Assembly: GCF_014898055.3 (NCBI RefSeq) | Contig: NW_023601433.1 | Coordinates: 73,205,683 to 73,269,682 of the forward strand | Length of the DNA: 64,000 nt | Source: Talpa occidentalis | Lineage: Eukaryota; Chordata; Mammalia; Eulipotyphla; Talpidae | Reading direction: 5' to 3' | Part shown: one piece after another, positions 11,346 through 22,090 of the stretch | How the letters are laid out: each line of letters starts with the position of its first letter | Numbering within the stretch: position 1 is the stretch's first letter | Position numbers and translations under genes: made by a program | The notes under the pieces: model-generated | Database searches by the model: none | What the model was told of the DNA's origin: nothing | Seen by the model: the letters and a program-made list of their open reading frames with translations, nothing else

Positions 11346-11580
11346 AGGAAGTTGGGGTGGATTTCCTTGATTCTTCTTTAGCTGCTTCTTACCCTTTATC
11401 ACCATCTAACACAATGCATATGTTGCTTATTTGTGGTCAGACTATCCCATTGCAATATGCTCTGAGTTAGCTGGAGTTTTCCTGTTTGATTTTGTTCTGG
11501 CCATTTATGCCCTGGAAATGTGCTGGGTTTTGACCATTGTCTTGGCCTTCAGAAATGGCCACCTCTTTGTCACTGTCTTC
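11346..11580. other. Unassigned
   Basis: Nothing recognised. Confidence 0.3.
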
Positions 11581-11880
11581 CCAACTCAATGATTTCTTAC
11601 CCACTGTGATTCAATTTCCCCATTGTATAATGGGCAGTTTGGAATGGATCATGTCCAAGTCTGCATGTGACGCCTGAGGGTCATTGGAATCAGGAGTGTC
11701 TCTTCTGCTTTTGGAAGCCATGAGAATGACAATGGGGACTCGAGGGCTGTGTCACAGGAGGCCTCAGAGCCCGGCACTGCTCTGAGCCAGATCCAGGCTG
11801 AGTGTCTGCTCTCATCTCCATAAGGGATGTGACCTTCACCAAGTGGCTTGACCTCTCTGAGACTCAGGACCTTCACCTCT
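11580..11880 (-). repeat. MIR SINE remnants
   Basis: An antisense MIR core sits at about 11600-11640 ('cccattgtataatgggcag'). A second diverged copy is suggested at about 11780-11880 ('ctctgagactcaggacc'). Confidence 0.45.
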
Positions 11881-11949
11881 CAGAGGAGGTGAACTGCCCC
11901 CTGCTTCCAGGGCTTCTGAGACAGTGAGGAATCGCCACAGGCTTGTGGG

Positions 11950-13110
11950 CCTTTATACACTGCTATTTCCCAAACTTGAACCCACAATGAAACCCCAAAG
12001 TGCCACTCTCTAATTGTCTTTGTTTTCTCACCTTTATTGTAAACAAGAATTTAAAAAAAAAAAACAAAAAAAAAAACAAGTGATCATCTTGTAGTCAAGG
12101 ACTTCTATGTGACTGAAGTGCCTGGGGTGGAAAGCACTTTCACAATTGTGAGCTCACTGAGTAAAGACCAAACAGCCTCATAGGATGATTACAATGAAGA
12201 TTGTGCAGGGTTTGAGGATTACGAGGCAGTGGAAGAGTTAAATATGAGGTCTGATTATCCTGAGCTAATACACAGAGACTTGTCATTGCTCACACCATTT
12301 TGAACAACACTCTGATCTCAAAAGGCATTTTCTGCCTTGGAATTATACCAGTTAGGAAACAGACCTCAAGTTGGCAACCACTGTTACTCTCCTACCCGAA
12401 GTTCATTCTCTCTTCCATGGTGACAGCCCCTTATTTTATTTGCAGTATTGACATGTCCAGTTAAAAGATTTATCCCTCACATCCCTTAAATATATAGTTG
12501 CCAACACAACATAAACTGAGGTGGTTAGGTGTGATTTTTCTGAGCAAATTCTTTAAAAAGGGTAACTATACCTGAGTGACATGCATTCTATCTTCTGTTT
12601 TCTTCTTGTAGGAAGCACAGATGCAATAGTTGGTGCAACAGTGACCATTTTGTGACCATGAGACATCTTATACTATGTGGCCACGTGCTAAAGATATTTG
12701 GGCAGAAACAACTAGATATTCTCTAATTTCTTTGACAAGAGGGTAAAACATAACCTCAAACTCATTTAAACTAGACAGACTTTACACATAGAAGCATATG
12801 TAGAATACCATCTTCCTATACTAAATCTGTCATGGTTTAGAATTAAACAACATTTTCTGTTCATACTAAATTAATGTTAATAATCCAACTTTTATTATTT
12901 CATGGCTAGGCTTAAAATTAAAAAGTGAAGACGCTTTAAAAAATAAGATTTAAGAAGTTTAAGTGTTAACTTACATGTGTATACATTTAACATAAATTTA
13001 AAAATGAACAGATTTAAGTAAATATGAGGAGCCTCTTCCTTTTTGATCCTTAAAATAGGCCCAACATTATTTGAGTTTAAGAAATGCTGGGGGAAAAAAA
13101 GAAAAAAGAA
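11950..13110. other. AT-rich unassigned block
   Basis: About 1.1 kb of AT-rich DNA with an interrupted A tract (12053-12076), which may be an old retroposon tail. No element body was recognised beside it. No coding potential. Confidence 0.35.
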
Positions 13111-14100
13111 AAGAAATGCTGGATCTGGGACTTGCCTGCTATTGGAGCCAGGACTCCTCCTCCACATCCCCAATAGTTGGAGAAAAGTGAAGCAGGGGAT
13201 CAGGAATTCTCATTAGCAGGTGAGAAGAACTCAAGCTGAGAAGCCAGGGGTTTGGCTTGAAGTGAGTGTGGGGAATAAAAGAAATGCTTTCTTGAGTTTT
13301 GTAAGCTTTCCTACCCAAGACAAGCTCCAACAACATTTGTCCTCTCAGTGTTTCCTGGCCCGGGAGAGAGGCTGGAGAGCAGATACTCTGAAACACCTTG
13401 CGAGGGGTTGTTTTTATAGTGTCCCCTGCAAGTATCAGCCAGAGAAAGCAGGGGCTCTCAGGGAAACCCCACTTGATGAGATTTCCAGCTCTGGCAGGTG
13501 GAGCTGCTGTGACGAGAACAGATCCATCACCCCTCAGCAGGGACTTAACTTCCCCTCCCGCTGCCCCAATCACGCTCATCTGCAGCCCCATGCCCTCATC
13601 TGTGAAATGGGACCACTAGACCAGCCGAGCTTCTAAAGGGGTGTCTGTAGATGGAAGCAACACGATAACCTATGTTCACACAGAAGATGTCTAAGTAGGG
13701 TGGGGGCCATATTAGAGTTTAGCATATGTATTTTTTCCTTCCAAAGTGACATTTATTTTAACCTTTAGGATACAAATGACATTTCCATGCCCAATAGATC
13801 TGGGGCCCCAGTCACCTTCCAGTGAATCAGAGCAAAGCCTTGACCTAGTGGGTACCTGAGTATAGATAAAAATGGGGGCCAAGACTGAGTCCCTAACCAG
13901 TGGAGTCGTGAGAAATAGGATCTAAAGCAAATCTCTGCCACTAATCCTGCAGGCTAGGGTAGAGCGCCTTTGTTCTGGAGGGGTGTTGAGTGTGCGGAGC
14001 TATGTGCTGAAGCTAATGAGGTAAAGTTGAACAGGGGTAAGCCAGAAGTGTCAGACTCCAAACTACCTGGTCCAAAAAGCCAATGACGCGTGCTGTAGCG
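13111..14100. other. Unassigned, no gene supported
   Basis: Mixed-GC DNA. Overlapping opposite-strand frames at 13139-13636 shadow each other and have no domain. A short antisense MIR-like core lies near 13595-13615. Confidence 0.3.
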
Positions 14101-14104
14101 GCAG

Positions 14105-14195
14105 CATTTGTTATTATTATTACAGCTAACACTGGGCATTTGTTATGTGCCAGGCACACTGCCAAGCATCTGTGTGCATTATTTCACTCTAAAGA
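14105..14195 (+). repeat. MIR 5' fragment
   Basis: 'ttattattattacagctaac' followed by 'tgttatgtgccaggcacact' is the sense 5' half of MIR. Confidence 0.65.
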
Positions 14196-14575
14196 GGCTG
14201 TGGATTCCCCCAGCCAGGGGCTCAATCCAGCCAGGTGAAACACCAGCATGCCAGGGGAATTCTGGAGGAAAACGGAGTCCCTGGGAGCACCCCTTAGGGG
14301 ACCCAGCATCATTTATTTATCGTCCATCTCTCCTGTGAACCCCATGAGAGCAGAGACCATCTCTGGCTGATCCACTCTGAATTCACTGCTGCTCATACAC
14401 CTAGCGCATGTAGCTTCTGAGTTAATCCATGTTGCATGAATAAATGCAGGAATGAATGAAAGCCAGCCTCTTGGCAGGCACTCAGGCCTTTAGTGGCATA
14501 TTAACCTCTTTACTACTCCCAGACCAACCTTTGATTGCATACTTGGCATGATTCAAAACATAACAGCCCTGTCAT
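14196..14575. other. Unassigned
   Basis: The segment at about 14330-14460, containing 'cccatgagagcagagacc', may be an old L2 or MIR relative. No gene. Confidence 0.3.
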
Positions 14576-14579
14576 CCAA

Positions 14580-14815
14580 GATGGCACATGGGCTATGAGT
14601 GTGGGTTTAGAGACGCACTTTGAGTCTCTGCTCCGCCAACCTGCCAACTTGAGTATAGCCTTAGTTTCTTCCTCTGCAAATGGGGATAATAGTTGAACTT
14701 GTGTGGAAGGAAGTTGTGAAAGTTTAATAAAATGTGTATGCAAAGTCCTTAGTGTAGTTCTTGGCACAGAATGTGAATTGTGAGTTATTGGTACAGTTAC
14801 TACTATTGCTGGAGT
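14580..14815 (-). repeat. MIR SINE remnant
   Basis: Nearly full-length antisense MIR: 'gggtttagagacgcactttg', then 'cctctgcaaatggggataat', then 'tagtgtagttcttggcacag', ending in 'ttactactattgc'. Confidence 0.7.
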
Positions 14816-15155
14816 TGATATTTTGGACTCAGTGCTAGGACTTTCATAGTTTCCTGTTCAATTTCACCTCACCAGATTCAGCCCATTCTTTCATCACTGA
14901 AAACACCTTGGCATACTGGGTCCATTGCTCATCATGAGCCCAACCCCCTGTCACTTAACCTTTTGATCTTGGGCACTTTAAGGATCCTCCTGAGCCATCA
15001 AAAAAATAAAAATAAAAAACTATCTACAAGTCCATGGCCAAGCCAGATCCACCTTCGGATGGAGTGGCTTTATTTTAACAAAGACAAAAGTAGTGGTGAA
15101 AATATGTTCAATGAATGGAGTCAGCCTCATTTACCAGGCAAAGATGGTGCACAAA
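14816..15155. other. Unassigned, with A-rich tract
   Basis: A-rich sequence at 15000-15020. No gene or named repeat. Confidence 0.3.
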
Positions 15156-15159
15156 TTTG

Positions 15160-15690
15160 ATGCCAGGGTCCTCAGAGAGGCTGTAGTAAAGGTTAACCTG
15201 GGTCATGTTCATCTGTGTGCCGGACATTGTGCTAAGGATTGTTTATGTCATTTAATCCTCACCGTGACTTATGAGCTGACTTCTAGTCCCATCATCAATT
15301 TTTTAAAAGATTTATTTACTTATACAAGAACCAAGGTAAGGCCAGATGTGCAGGAGGGTGAGAGGATTCACCAGAGACAGAGTGGGGAACAGAACAGGCA
15401 GACCGACTGAAATACACTGCTGAGGGGAGCATCTGGCGAGGCAGGAGAGGTCTGCCGCGCCATGTGGGTTGCTCTGCGGCCGGCGGAGATCGAACTGGCA
15501 CTGCAGAGGCTATGGACAGCCTCACAGCGCTGCGCTCAACCACCTGCGCCACCAGGGAGGTCCCCCATCCCCATTCTAAGGATTAAAAAAATGAGGGTCC
15601 CAGGGCCCAAAGTCATGCAGGAAGTGGGGATATGGGCTCCAAACTCAGCTCTGTTAAATGGAAGCTTCAAACCCAAGACCTGAAAAACAA
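15160..15690 (+). repeat. MIR split by a younger SINE
   Basis: The left half runs to about 15298 ('gtgccggacattgtgctaag', 'tttaatcctcaccgtgactt') and the right half resumes at about 15566 ('ccattctaaggattaaaaaa', then 'gggcccaaagtcatgcagg'). Joining across 15299-15565 restores normal MIR order, which proves the later insertion. Confidence 0.7.
15299..15565 (-). repeat. tRNA-derived SINE, copy 1
   Basis: Antisense copy of the window's young SINE family. The A/T tail (a 'aagatttatttacttataca' form) is at the left. The shared block 'gaaatacactgctgagggga' is in the middle and the tRNA-like head is at the right. It interrupts a MIR. Apparent open frames on both strands are SINE translations, not genes. 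Confidence 0.85.
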
Positions 15691-16220
15691 CTGACTCAAA
15701 GGCTTTTATTAGATGCTGGCCTCAGTCAAGATTCCTGGGACTTGAAGGACTGTATTGTGGGCCATCTCGGAACCCACCTGGGAGCTCGCCCACGGCCACT
15801 CCCCAGGCTGGACCCGCACCACAGGCAGCCTTAGGAAACACTGGCTCCCCACTGGGACTCCTGGGCTTCAATCACAAGCCTCTTTTGTGGATGAAATGAC
15901 ACTCCCCTCCAGGGACCAACACAGCAATTTGTTTTGACTGTGTTCAGAGCCCAGCTCGGCTCGGTGGTGAGAGCCTGGAGTGACTCAGAGCACCAGAGGA
16001 AAGCAAAGGTCTGGACTGAGAAGGAATGGAGCCCTGCCTACCCCTGTGTGATGCCGGGGGATTTATCACCATGCTTTCTAGAGGTGCGAATGGGAGACAG
16101 CCTATAAGCTTGACAGTAGGGAACATATTTTCACATCAGTCACTACTTTGCCTCCACTTAAACATACTCACATTCATATATTCTGCGTTATTTGCCTCCA
16201 CTCACTTATTCTGATCCATT
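15691..16220. other. Unassigned
   Basis: No gene or repeat recognised. Short frames only. Confidence 0.3.
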
Positions 16221-16224
16221 TATT

Positions 16225-16420
16225 CAGTTCGTATTTATTGAGCTCCTACTATGTAGAAACCTGGGCAAGATTCTGGAGCTATATATAGGGAGCAGCACAG
16301 GGGTGTGTACCTGGCCTGGGGTAACAGCCCATCTATGAAAGCATCTCCTGATGAGTGGGTAATTCCATCAGCTAGGGCTAGGGAAAGCGCAGGTGGTCAC
16401 ACTATTCCGTGGCCTCCTAG
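16225..16420 (+). repeat. L2 3'-end fragment
   Basis: 'tattgagctcctactatgta' followed by 'gcaagattctggagctatat' matches the L2 3' region. Confidence 0.5.
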
Positions 16421-16464
16421 CACAATTCCAAGGTAAATTTTAGTGACTTGGGGAAATCCTTATG

Positions 16465-16655
16465 CTAAAACGTTAAGTGAAAAAACAGGCTACACCATTT
16501 CTCATGGAGTATAATTCCAACTTTATTATAAAAATATATGTGTACGTGAATAAGGAAAACGACTCATAACGAAATGCATAAAAATGTCGACAGTGGTTAT
16601 TGCTGAGTTGTGGGGATTAAATATTCTTCCTTTTACCTTAATACAAGGCTCTGAT
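16465..16655 (+). repeat. Old L1 3'UTR fragment
   Basis: 'cgttaagtgaaaaaacaggc', 'ggagtataattccaacttt' and 'gtggttattgctgagttgtg' occur in the order of a mammalian L1M 3'UTR. Confidence 0.6.
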
Positions 16656-16689
16656 TCTCAACCACAAGTAGGTATTCATTTCATTTTAT

Positions 16690-16815
16690 AGGTTTATATA
16701 CATTTTAATTATAAAGTAATTTATACTCATTGGAAAGCTCGAAAGTCCCTAACTCATCTCTCCCCATTTGAAACCCCATTATTTTAAAGTGTGACATGCC
16801 TTTTTCGGGTCTCTT

Positions 16816-16847
<32 letters not shown>

Positions 16848-16950
16848 GAGCACATGCATGCACTTTTATAGAATCACTTTTTGTTTCAGAGGACAAATTC
16901 CTACAAATAGGCCTCCTGGCTGGGTCAGTGAGAGTGATATATTTTTCATC
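16690..16950. repeat. Decayed L1M-like 3' sequence with a CA microsatellite
   Basis: 'tttaattataaagtaattta' and surrounding AT-rich text resemble L1M tails. An (AC)n array of about 12-13 units at 16823-16848 sits inside. Orientation is uncertain. Confidence 0.4.
16823..16848. repeat. (CA)n microsatellite
   Basis: An uninterrupted CA dinucleotide run, likely length-variable. It produces a spurious Val-Cys repeat frame on the minus strand. Confidence 0.9.
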
Positions 16951-17019
16951 AGTTATTAAATTAGTATTGAGATAGTCATTATAGAATCTGGGCTCAAAAC
17001 TCAGTAGTACCTCTGGGTC

Positions 17020-17115
17020 GGTGGGTCCCATTTTACAGATGGAGGCACTGAGGCCCAAGAGTCAACCAGCCTTTGCCAGGGTCACACAGTGAATGAGCCC
17101 CATGACAAAGGCTAG
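17020..17115 (+). repeat. MIR fragment
   Basis: 'cccattttacagatggagg' then 'ccagggtcacacagtgaatg' gives sense MIR order. Confidence 0.65.
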
Positions 17116-17270
17116 AAGCCAGGCTAACACTCACTGAGTCCGGGTCTCTCTCCTCCCCCAGCCCTGCCCTACTCACTGGCCTGGACCCCAGAGATCTTCC
17201 TGTGTCTCCCTCCAGGCCGCCCTGCCCCTGCCCACAGCTGGTTATTGACAGCACTTTCCATGTGTGGCCT
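17116..17270. other. Unassigned
   Basis: C-rich sequence with no recognised feature. Confidence 0.3.
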
Positions 17271-17330
17271 TGTGGGTGGAATTATTGGCCCTTAATTGAA
17301 TTGAAAACAAAAGGAGATTGAGTTTTATGG
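17270..17330. promoter_or_regulatory. Candidate regulatory patch
   Basis: A short repeat-free AT-rich block holds TTAATTGAATTG and a SOX-like GAAAACAAAAGG. It is small and speculative. Confidence 0.2.
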
Positions 17331-17785
17331 GGAGCGGAGGCCATTGGAGTGAGGAAATCAAATGCAGAACAAGCATTAAAGGTTCTCGGAGGAAGATCAG
17401 CAGCAGGTGGGAGTGTGGGGTTGCCTCTGCTGTTTATGGAGCCAAAGCTCTTAAGGTCAGTCCTCCCGTGGACCCTCTGTTCTCACTCCCCTTGCTTCAC
17501 CCAGACGCTGTTCTCTCTGATGCCTCAGGTGCTGTGAGTGCCTGGACTTGAGTGCAGAGGGGAGAAACGGACACTGGCTCCTGGTGTCGCTGGTGTCTTG
17601 GGTCCCGCTGCCCCTGGGTGTGTGGAGGCCTGCCCCTCATTTTGGGAGCCCAATCCAGAGAGAAAGCACATCTGCATCATCACTCATTCCCACACCTCTA
17701 TCTGTAAAAGGCCAGGTAGAGGGTGGGAAAAGAGTCCATGAAAGTCCCACCTCCAGGTAGGAGCCAGCTATCAACCCATGGTACA
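17331..17785. other. Unassigned
   Basis: Two staggered open frames overlap here without any recognisable product. No repeat seen. Confidence 0.3.
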
Positions 17786-17789
17786 ACCT

Positions 17790-17885
17790 CTCGGTCAGCC
17801 CCATATTACAGATAGAGAAGCTGAGGCCCAGAGAGAGGTGCTCCTAGCTGGGGTCACATGGCGATTGAGTAACCCCGCCTCACAA
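17790..17885 (+). repeat. MIR fragment
   Basis: 'ccatattacagatagagaag' then 'ctggggtcacatggcgattg' is sense MIR. Confidence 0.6.
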
Positions 17886-17894
17886 CTCCTCACC

Positions 17895-18196
17895 CTCCAT
17901 GTGACTGTGTTGGGATGGAGCCTAGACAAAGGCAATTAAAGTTAAATGAGTTCAGGAGCTCCAACAGGAGATTCCACAAAAAGAGACCCCAGGGGCTTCG
18001 CCCTCCCTCTGCCCATGCATCTCTCTGAGAGAAGGTCTGCAGGCCAGGACTAGGGTCCACACCAGACACTGAAACTGCTGCAGCCTTGACCTTGGAGTTC
18101 GAGCCTCCAGGACTATAAGGAAATAAATCTGTTGTTTAAGCTCTGCCCCCAATCTATGGTATTTTCTTTGAACATCCTGGACCAACTTAAATACAG
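17895..18196 (+). repeat. MaLR-type solo LTR (MST/MLT1-like)
   Basis: The 3' part of an ERVL-MaLR LTR. 'caattaaagttaaatgag' is followed by 'gttcgagcctccaggactat', the polyadenylation region 'aaggaaataaatctgttg', and a near-terminal 'aaatacag' at about 18189-18196. No internal retroviral sequence flanks it, so it is a solo LTR or a truncated copy. Confidence 0.65.
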
Positions 18197-18430
18197 TCCA
18201 TAGGTAGGTAGGTAGCTATATAGATCGATAGAAGATAGAATGTAGAAACTGGTAACAATCCAAGGAAGGTGTGAGGCATTGTACCAAAGTCAACTTCCTG
18301 GTCTCGACAATATGCTAAGGCTGGGTAAGGTATTATCATCATCGGGGGAGGATGAGGAGAGGCTACAGAACTCTGTACTATTTTAGTAACTTCTTATGAG
18401 TCAGCCTAAAAAAATATTTTTAAAATGCAG
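18197..18430 (+). repeat. Old L1 3'UTR fragment with a tetranucleotide tract
   Basis: A (TAGG)/(GATA)-like tract at 18201-18238 precedes 'attgtaccaaagtcaacttc', 'aactctgtactattttagta' and 'aaaatatttttaaaatgcag', the usual order of an L1M tail. Confidence 0.6.
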
Positions 18431-18439
18431 ATAATCAGT

Positions 18440-18545
18440 CTCCACCTCACAGTGTAAATGACATGCGATGACTTGTATGAAGTAGCTGGGCCCAGTCAAT
18501 GTTGGCCCTGCGTGAGTGGGTGTCACTGTTTACTTTCAGAAGGGG
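18440..18545 (-). repeat. MIR fragment
   Basis: 'gtaaatgacatgcgatgact' then 'gcccagtcaatgttggccct' is diverged antisense MIR. Confidence 0.45.
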
Positions 18546-18645
18546 GCAAAGTAGGCCCAGGATTTGGGGAGCTTAGTTGAAGCTGATAGAAGTTCCTGGT
18601 GGAAATTTCTTTTACGATTGGAAGAGGATTCAGATTTAACCTCTC

Positions 18646-18750
18646 AAGAAAGAGAGAGAGAGAGCTGGAAGGAAACATGGAGAGAGAGGCAGAGACACAG
18701 AGGCAGAAAGAGAGAGAGAGGGGAAGAGAGAGAGAACGGAGAAAGCAGGA
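18646..18750. repeat. GA-rich low-complexity tract
   Basis: About 100 bases of purine-rich AGAGAG repeats on the plus strand with a few interruptions. It could adopt triplex structure and explains the Arg/Glu-rich frame there. Confidence 0.85.
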
Positions 18751-18889
18751 AGCAGCTCAGTTTTGTATATGAGCCTGGACTTATCCATCAAGCAACGCCT
18801 CCAAAATGCTTTGCAAGTTCCTTGAGGAACATCTGTTAATCCTGTGATGTCAAGGCCCGAAGTTACTGAGCCTGGGAAATCGCTGCTGT

Positions 18890-19085
18890 GTTTTACTGAC
18901 TTCCCCACAGTTGGCAGTTTCCCTTGGAATCGCCGTGTTAATCAGAAACACGCCGTCCATATTGTCAACACTTTGTTTAACCACTTCTATAAATTCAGCA
19001 TTAGTGTTCGAGCGGTCCTGAGTTGATGGATGAAATCGTCGGCAGCCCCAGACAGCCAAGCCCCATAAAACAAAGTCCAGGGCGT
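18890..19085. promoter_or_regulatory. Candidate conserved non-coding element
   Basis: A repeat-free block with scattered CpGs preserved in AT-rich context. It contains forkhead-like TGTTTA (18974-18979) directly overlapping a RUNX-type AACCAC (18979-18984), and a PBX-HOX-type TGATGGAT (19024-19031). Preserved CpGs plus clustered developmental motifs make it one of the better enhancer candidates here. Function and constraint are inferred. Confidence 0.35.
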
Positions 19086-19690
19086 GAGGCTCTAAAGCAG
19101 GAGACACTTGACATTTGCTAGGACACGTGACTTGTTGGTGACTCACCTCTGGGCTTGAAAGAACGGCGGGTCCCACAAGGAAAGGTCTCCAGGAGCAAGG
19201 GAGAAGGGAGGCCACGCGGCCTCCTGCCGGAATCCTGCTGGGGACAAGTCTCTGCCCATGGGTTGGGGAAGTGTCTGGAAGGAAGCCAAGGATCTAGAGG
19301 AAATGGAAGACGCCTGGAGGAGAAGGGAGTCCATGAAATAGAATGACTGAGCCACACCAGCCATGTCAAGCCCGTTCCTCTAAGAAGCACGTGACTTTGA
19401 CTAGTGACCACAAATAATGAGGGTAGGTGGGGTACAATGGGGCATGTGACCTTGTACGCATCTTCTTCCTAAGAGGAAGATGTAGAAGAAGACATCTCCC
19501 TCTGTCCATCAGTCTGTCTGGTAGCAGAGGTCTGAGAGACCAGGTCTGAGCCCAGCCCCTAATCTTGGGCCCAGAAGCACACTGCTGTGAGCCTCCTGGG
19601 TCAGCCTCAGTGGCAGGGAAATCACAATGAACAGGTGAATAGGTCTCAGAGCAGGCCTCAGAGGGGTGTCAGACACCCCTCTCATGAACG
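19086..19690. other. Unassigned
   Basis: Overlapping opposite-strand frames at 19118-19411 shadow one another. No repeat or gene recognised. Confidence 0.3.
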
Positions 19691-19694
19691 CAGA

Positions 19695-19905
19695 ATGCTA
19701 AGAACAATGTTCAGCAGAGGATGGGCGCTCCATTGAGGGCATCAGGGAAGGCTCCCCGGAAAGGTGATATTTAAATGATGTCCAAGAATGAGAGGGTTCC
19801 AGGCAGAAAGAAAGGCTTTTACATCAGCAGGACCATGGGCCTGTAAGGATCTGAGCCAAGGTCAGTCAGGTTGGAGACCAGATGATGAGGAAGAGAGTGG
19901 TGTGT
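19695..19905 (+). repeat. L2 fragment
   Basis: 'gggaaggctccccggaaagg' then 'tgatatttaaatgatgtcca' resembles the L2 3' region. Confidence 0.5.
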
Positions 19906-20620
19906 GGGGAGGGTTGGGCAGGGGCTGGGCCACACACAAGTATTCAAGACTCTTCATTCCCATGAGGATACTGAGGCCCATACTGGATCAGTGACATCTG
20001 CACAGCACCCCAATGTCTAAGCCCATGCCTTGCAAAACTAACCAAGATGGTGGCATGGTCTACACACTTTCCTCCTCCATCGCCTGCTCCAGATGCGAGA
20101 GCCTGGTTGGACCAGGCATATTCCTCAAGAGTGAGACGATGGAGACCTCAATCGACTCTCGTCTTCAGGTAAACTGCCCCTCACACCTCTGGACGAGGGC
20201 CAGGCTCACGTGTCCCCTTCGAGAAGAGGCCCATCAAGATGCTGGCCCTTCTCCTCCCTGCCTCCCCAGCCCCCTGCTCCCCAGGCCAACAGCTCTCCAT
20301 TCCACATCCTGCCCAGCTCGTCCAACTCTTTCCAAGCGCCTGTTTTTCCAGAAATACGAGTTGAGCAAAACAGCCTCCCTCCCTGAACTTGAGTCTGAAA
20401 TAATAACCCCAAGAAACACACACTTTCTTGGAAAACCCTTCAGAGCCTCCCGCTGCCTTTGGACACGTCAAAGCTGGATTTGTTAAAATAATAATCTTTA
20501 GGAACTTGAGTTTCTCCGAAGCCAAATGCCTTGCATAAGACTATCACGCACCTCCGTCCCTGACCCAGAAAACTGGGCCATGAGCTAACGTGGCTCAGTG
20601 TCCAGAGTGAAATCACTTGG
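19906..20620. other. Unassigned
   Basis: An MIR-like scrap lies near 19960-20040. About 20390-20510 is AT-leaning and reads as unique sequence. The 157- and 114-codon frames on opposite strands at 20013-20525 overlap and show no domain. Confidence 0.3.
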
Positions 20621-20624
20621 TGTC

Positions 20625-20765
20625 ATTCTTTTTTTCTTCTTTCCTTTCTTTCTTTTTTTCTTTCCTTTTCTCTCTCTCTCTCCCTCCCCTCCAACCTTCC
20701 TTCCTCCCTCCTTCCTTTACTTCCTTCCTTCCTTCCTTCTCTTTCTCTCTCGTTCCCTTCTCTCC
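20625..20765. repeat. Polypyrimidine (CTTT/CTTC)n tract
   Basis: About 140 bases of almost pure T/C on the plus strand, with imperfect TTCC and TCTC units. Probably unstable in length and triplex-prone. Confidence 0.9.
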
Positions 20766-21540
20766 CGACTACTCTCACCAGGCCTGAGGCAGCTGGGGGA
20801 TGTGTCCCTGGAGACAGGCTCTTCTGGAAAGGGCTCCAGTTGGGTGGGAGGAGGAGGGGAAAGGCAGCCCAGGCTAGAGGCCCTGAGAGGTGGGAAACCT
20901 GCGGGTCTTGCGTGCAGTGTCAAGCAGGACAGCAGGGAGGCACCCAGTCTAGCTGACTAGCTGTGACCAGTCTCCCTCGATGCCTCTTTGGCAGGGTCCT
21001 GAGGTCAACAATTGCCCAGGCCAACTCAACGCCTTCGCTGTCTTCCTTGGACATTTTCAGGAAGCAATCCTCATTTCCAGCTTTGCTGATGGTGGCTGAA
21101 CCCTTGGGCTCTGAACCTGGGTGATCTCGGGCTGGCGCTCAACAGCTGTGGGATGTGGGCAAGAGATCTAGCCACGTAGCCTCAGATGGCAAGCCAGGAG
21201 GCCCCCACTTGGAGGATGTAGTTAAGGTCCCCTTGGAGGAGGCTTGTCAGTCGCTGCAAGCAGAACCCACATGCGGTGGTTAAGAGCCAATGGGTGGCAG
21301 GATTCTGGGAAAGCAGTGTGCTCCCCAGCTCTACAGCACCTCAGGATTCCCAGCGTGGCCTGGAAGGAGGAGGTCTGGGGTGGGGAGCCAGTAGGGAGGG
21401 CCCAGAATTCAGCTGACATCTCAAACCCCATCTGCAGTGGCTGGGCCTCCACCATTGAAATTTCATTTGCTTCTGCCTCCAAGAGCTCCCTGCAGAGTGC
21501 AAACCCCCAAGAGGGCTGGGGTATTGATGGAGCATCAACT
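20766..21540. other. Unassigned
   Basis: No gene or repeat recognised. Short opposite-strand frames only. Confidence 0.3.
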
Positions 21541-21544
21541 AGTT

Positions 21545-21675
21545 AATCTATAAACTTGTAAACTTGACATCATTCAATCCTCAGCACAACCCAGGGAAGC
21601 CCATACTATTTCTCTCCCTATTTAAGAGAGAAGGAAACTGAGCCCCAAAGTGTTAAGAAAAAAAAAAAAAAAGCC
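21545..21675 (+). repeat. MIR fragment ending in an A run
   Basis: 'cattcaatcctcagcacaac' then 'gagaaggaaactgagcccc' is sense MIR. A run of A follows at about 21658-21672. Confidence 0.6.
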
Positions 21676-21875
21676 CCTGGACAAAAGCCATATACCTAGG
21701 GAAAACTGGACAGCCACGAAATAAGATAGGTGATCGGATTCAAGAGACCCCAGGGCTAACCGCTAACCTCAGGACCCACACTCCCCCCGGCCCCCGCCCC
21801 TGCCCAGCATGTCCTAAAACAATGCTTATTCCCACTGTCTGCTTCGGGAAGGTGGCTGCTCAGTGCCCTGCAGCA
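21676..21875. other. Unassigned
   Basis: C-rich patch at about 21780-21805. Nothing else seen. Confidence 0.3.
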
Positions 21876-21879
21876 GCAC

Positions 21880-22090
21880 TGAACTCAGCCCAGGGTCCTC
21901 ATCCCAGCTCTGACCATTCCATGCTGTGTGGCCTTGAGCAAAGTGCTCTCCGTCTCTGAACCTCCATGCCCTTATCTTGCAAACAGGGATAAAATCATAT
22001 CTAAGGTGTGGGGGCACACAGGAGAGGATCACTGTGTGAAGTGATCAGGTACTTGGGAGATGCTGTATATAGTCATCAAAATAGCAATTC
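21880..22090 (-). repeat. MIR SINE remnant
   Basis: 'catgctgtgtggccttgagc', 'atgcccttatcttgcaaac' and 'aggtacttgggagatgctg' follow antisense MIR order. Confidence 0.6.
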
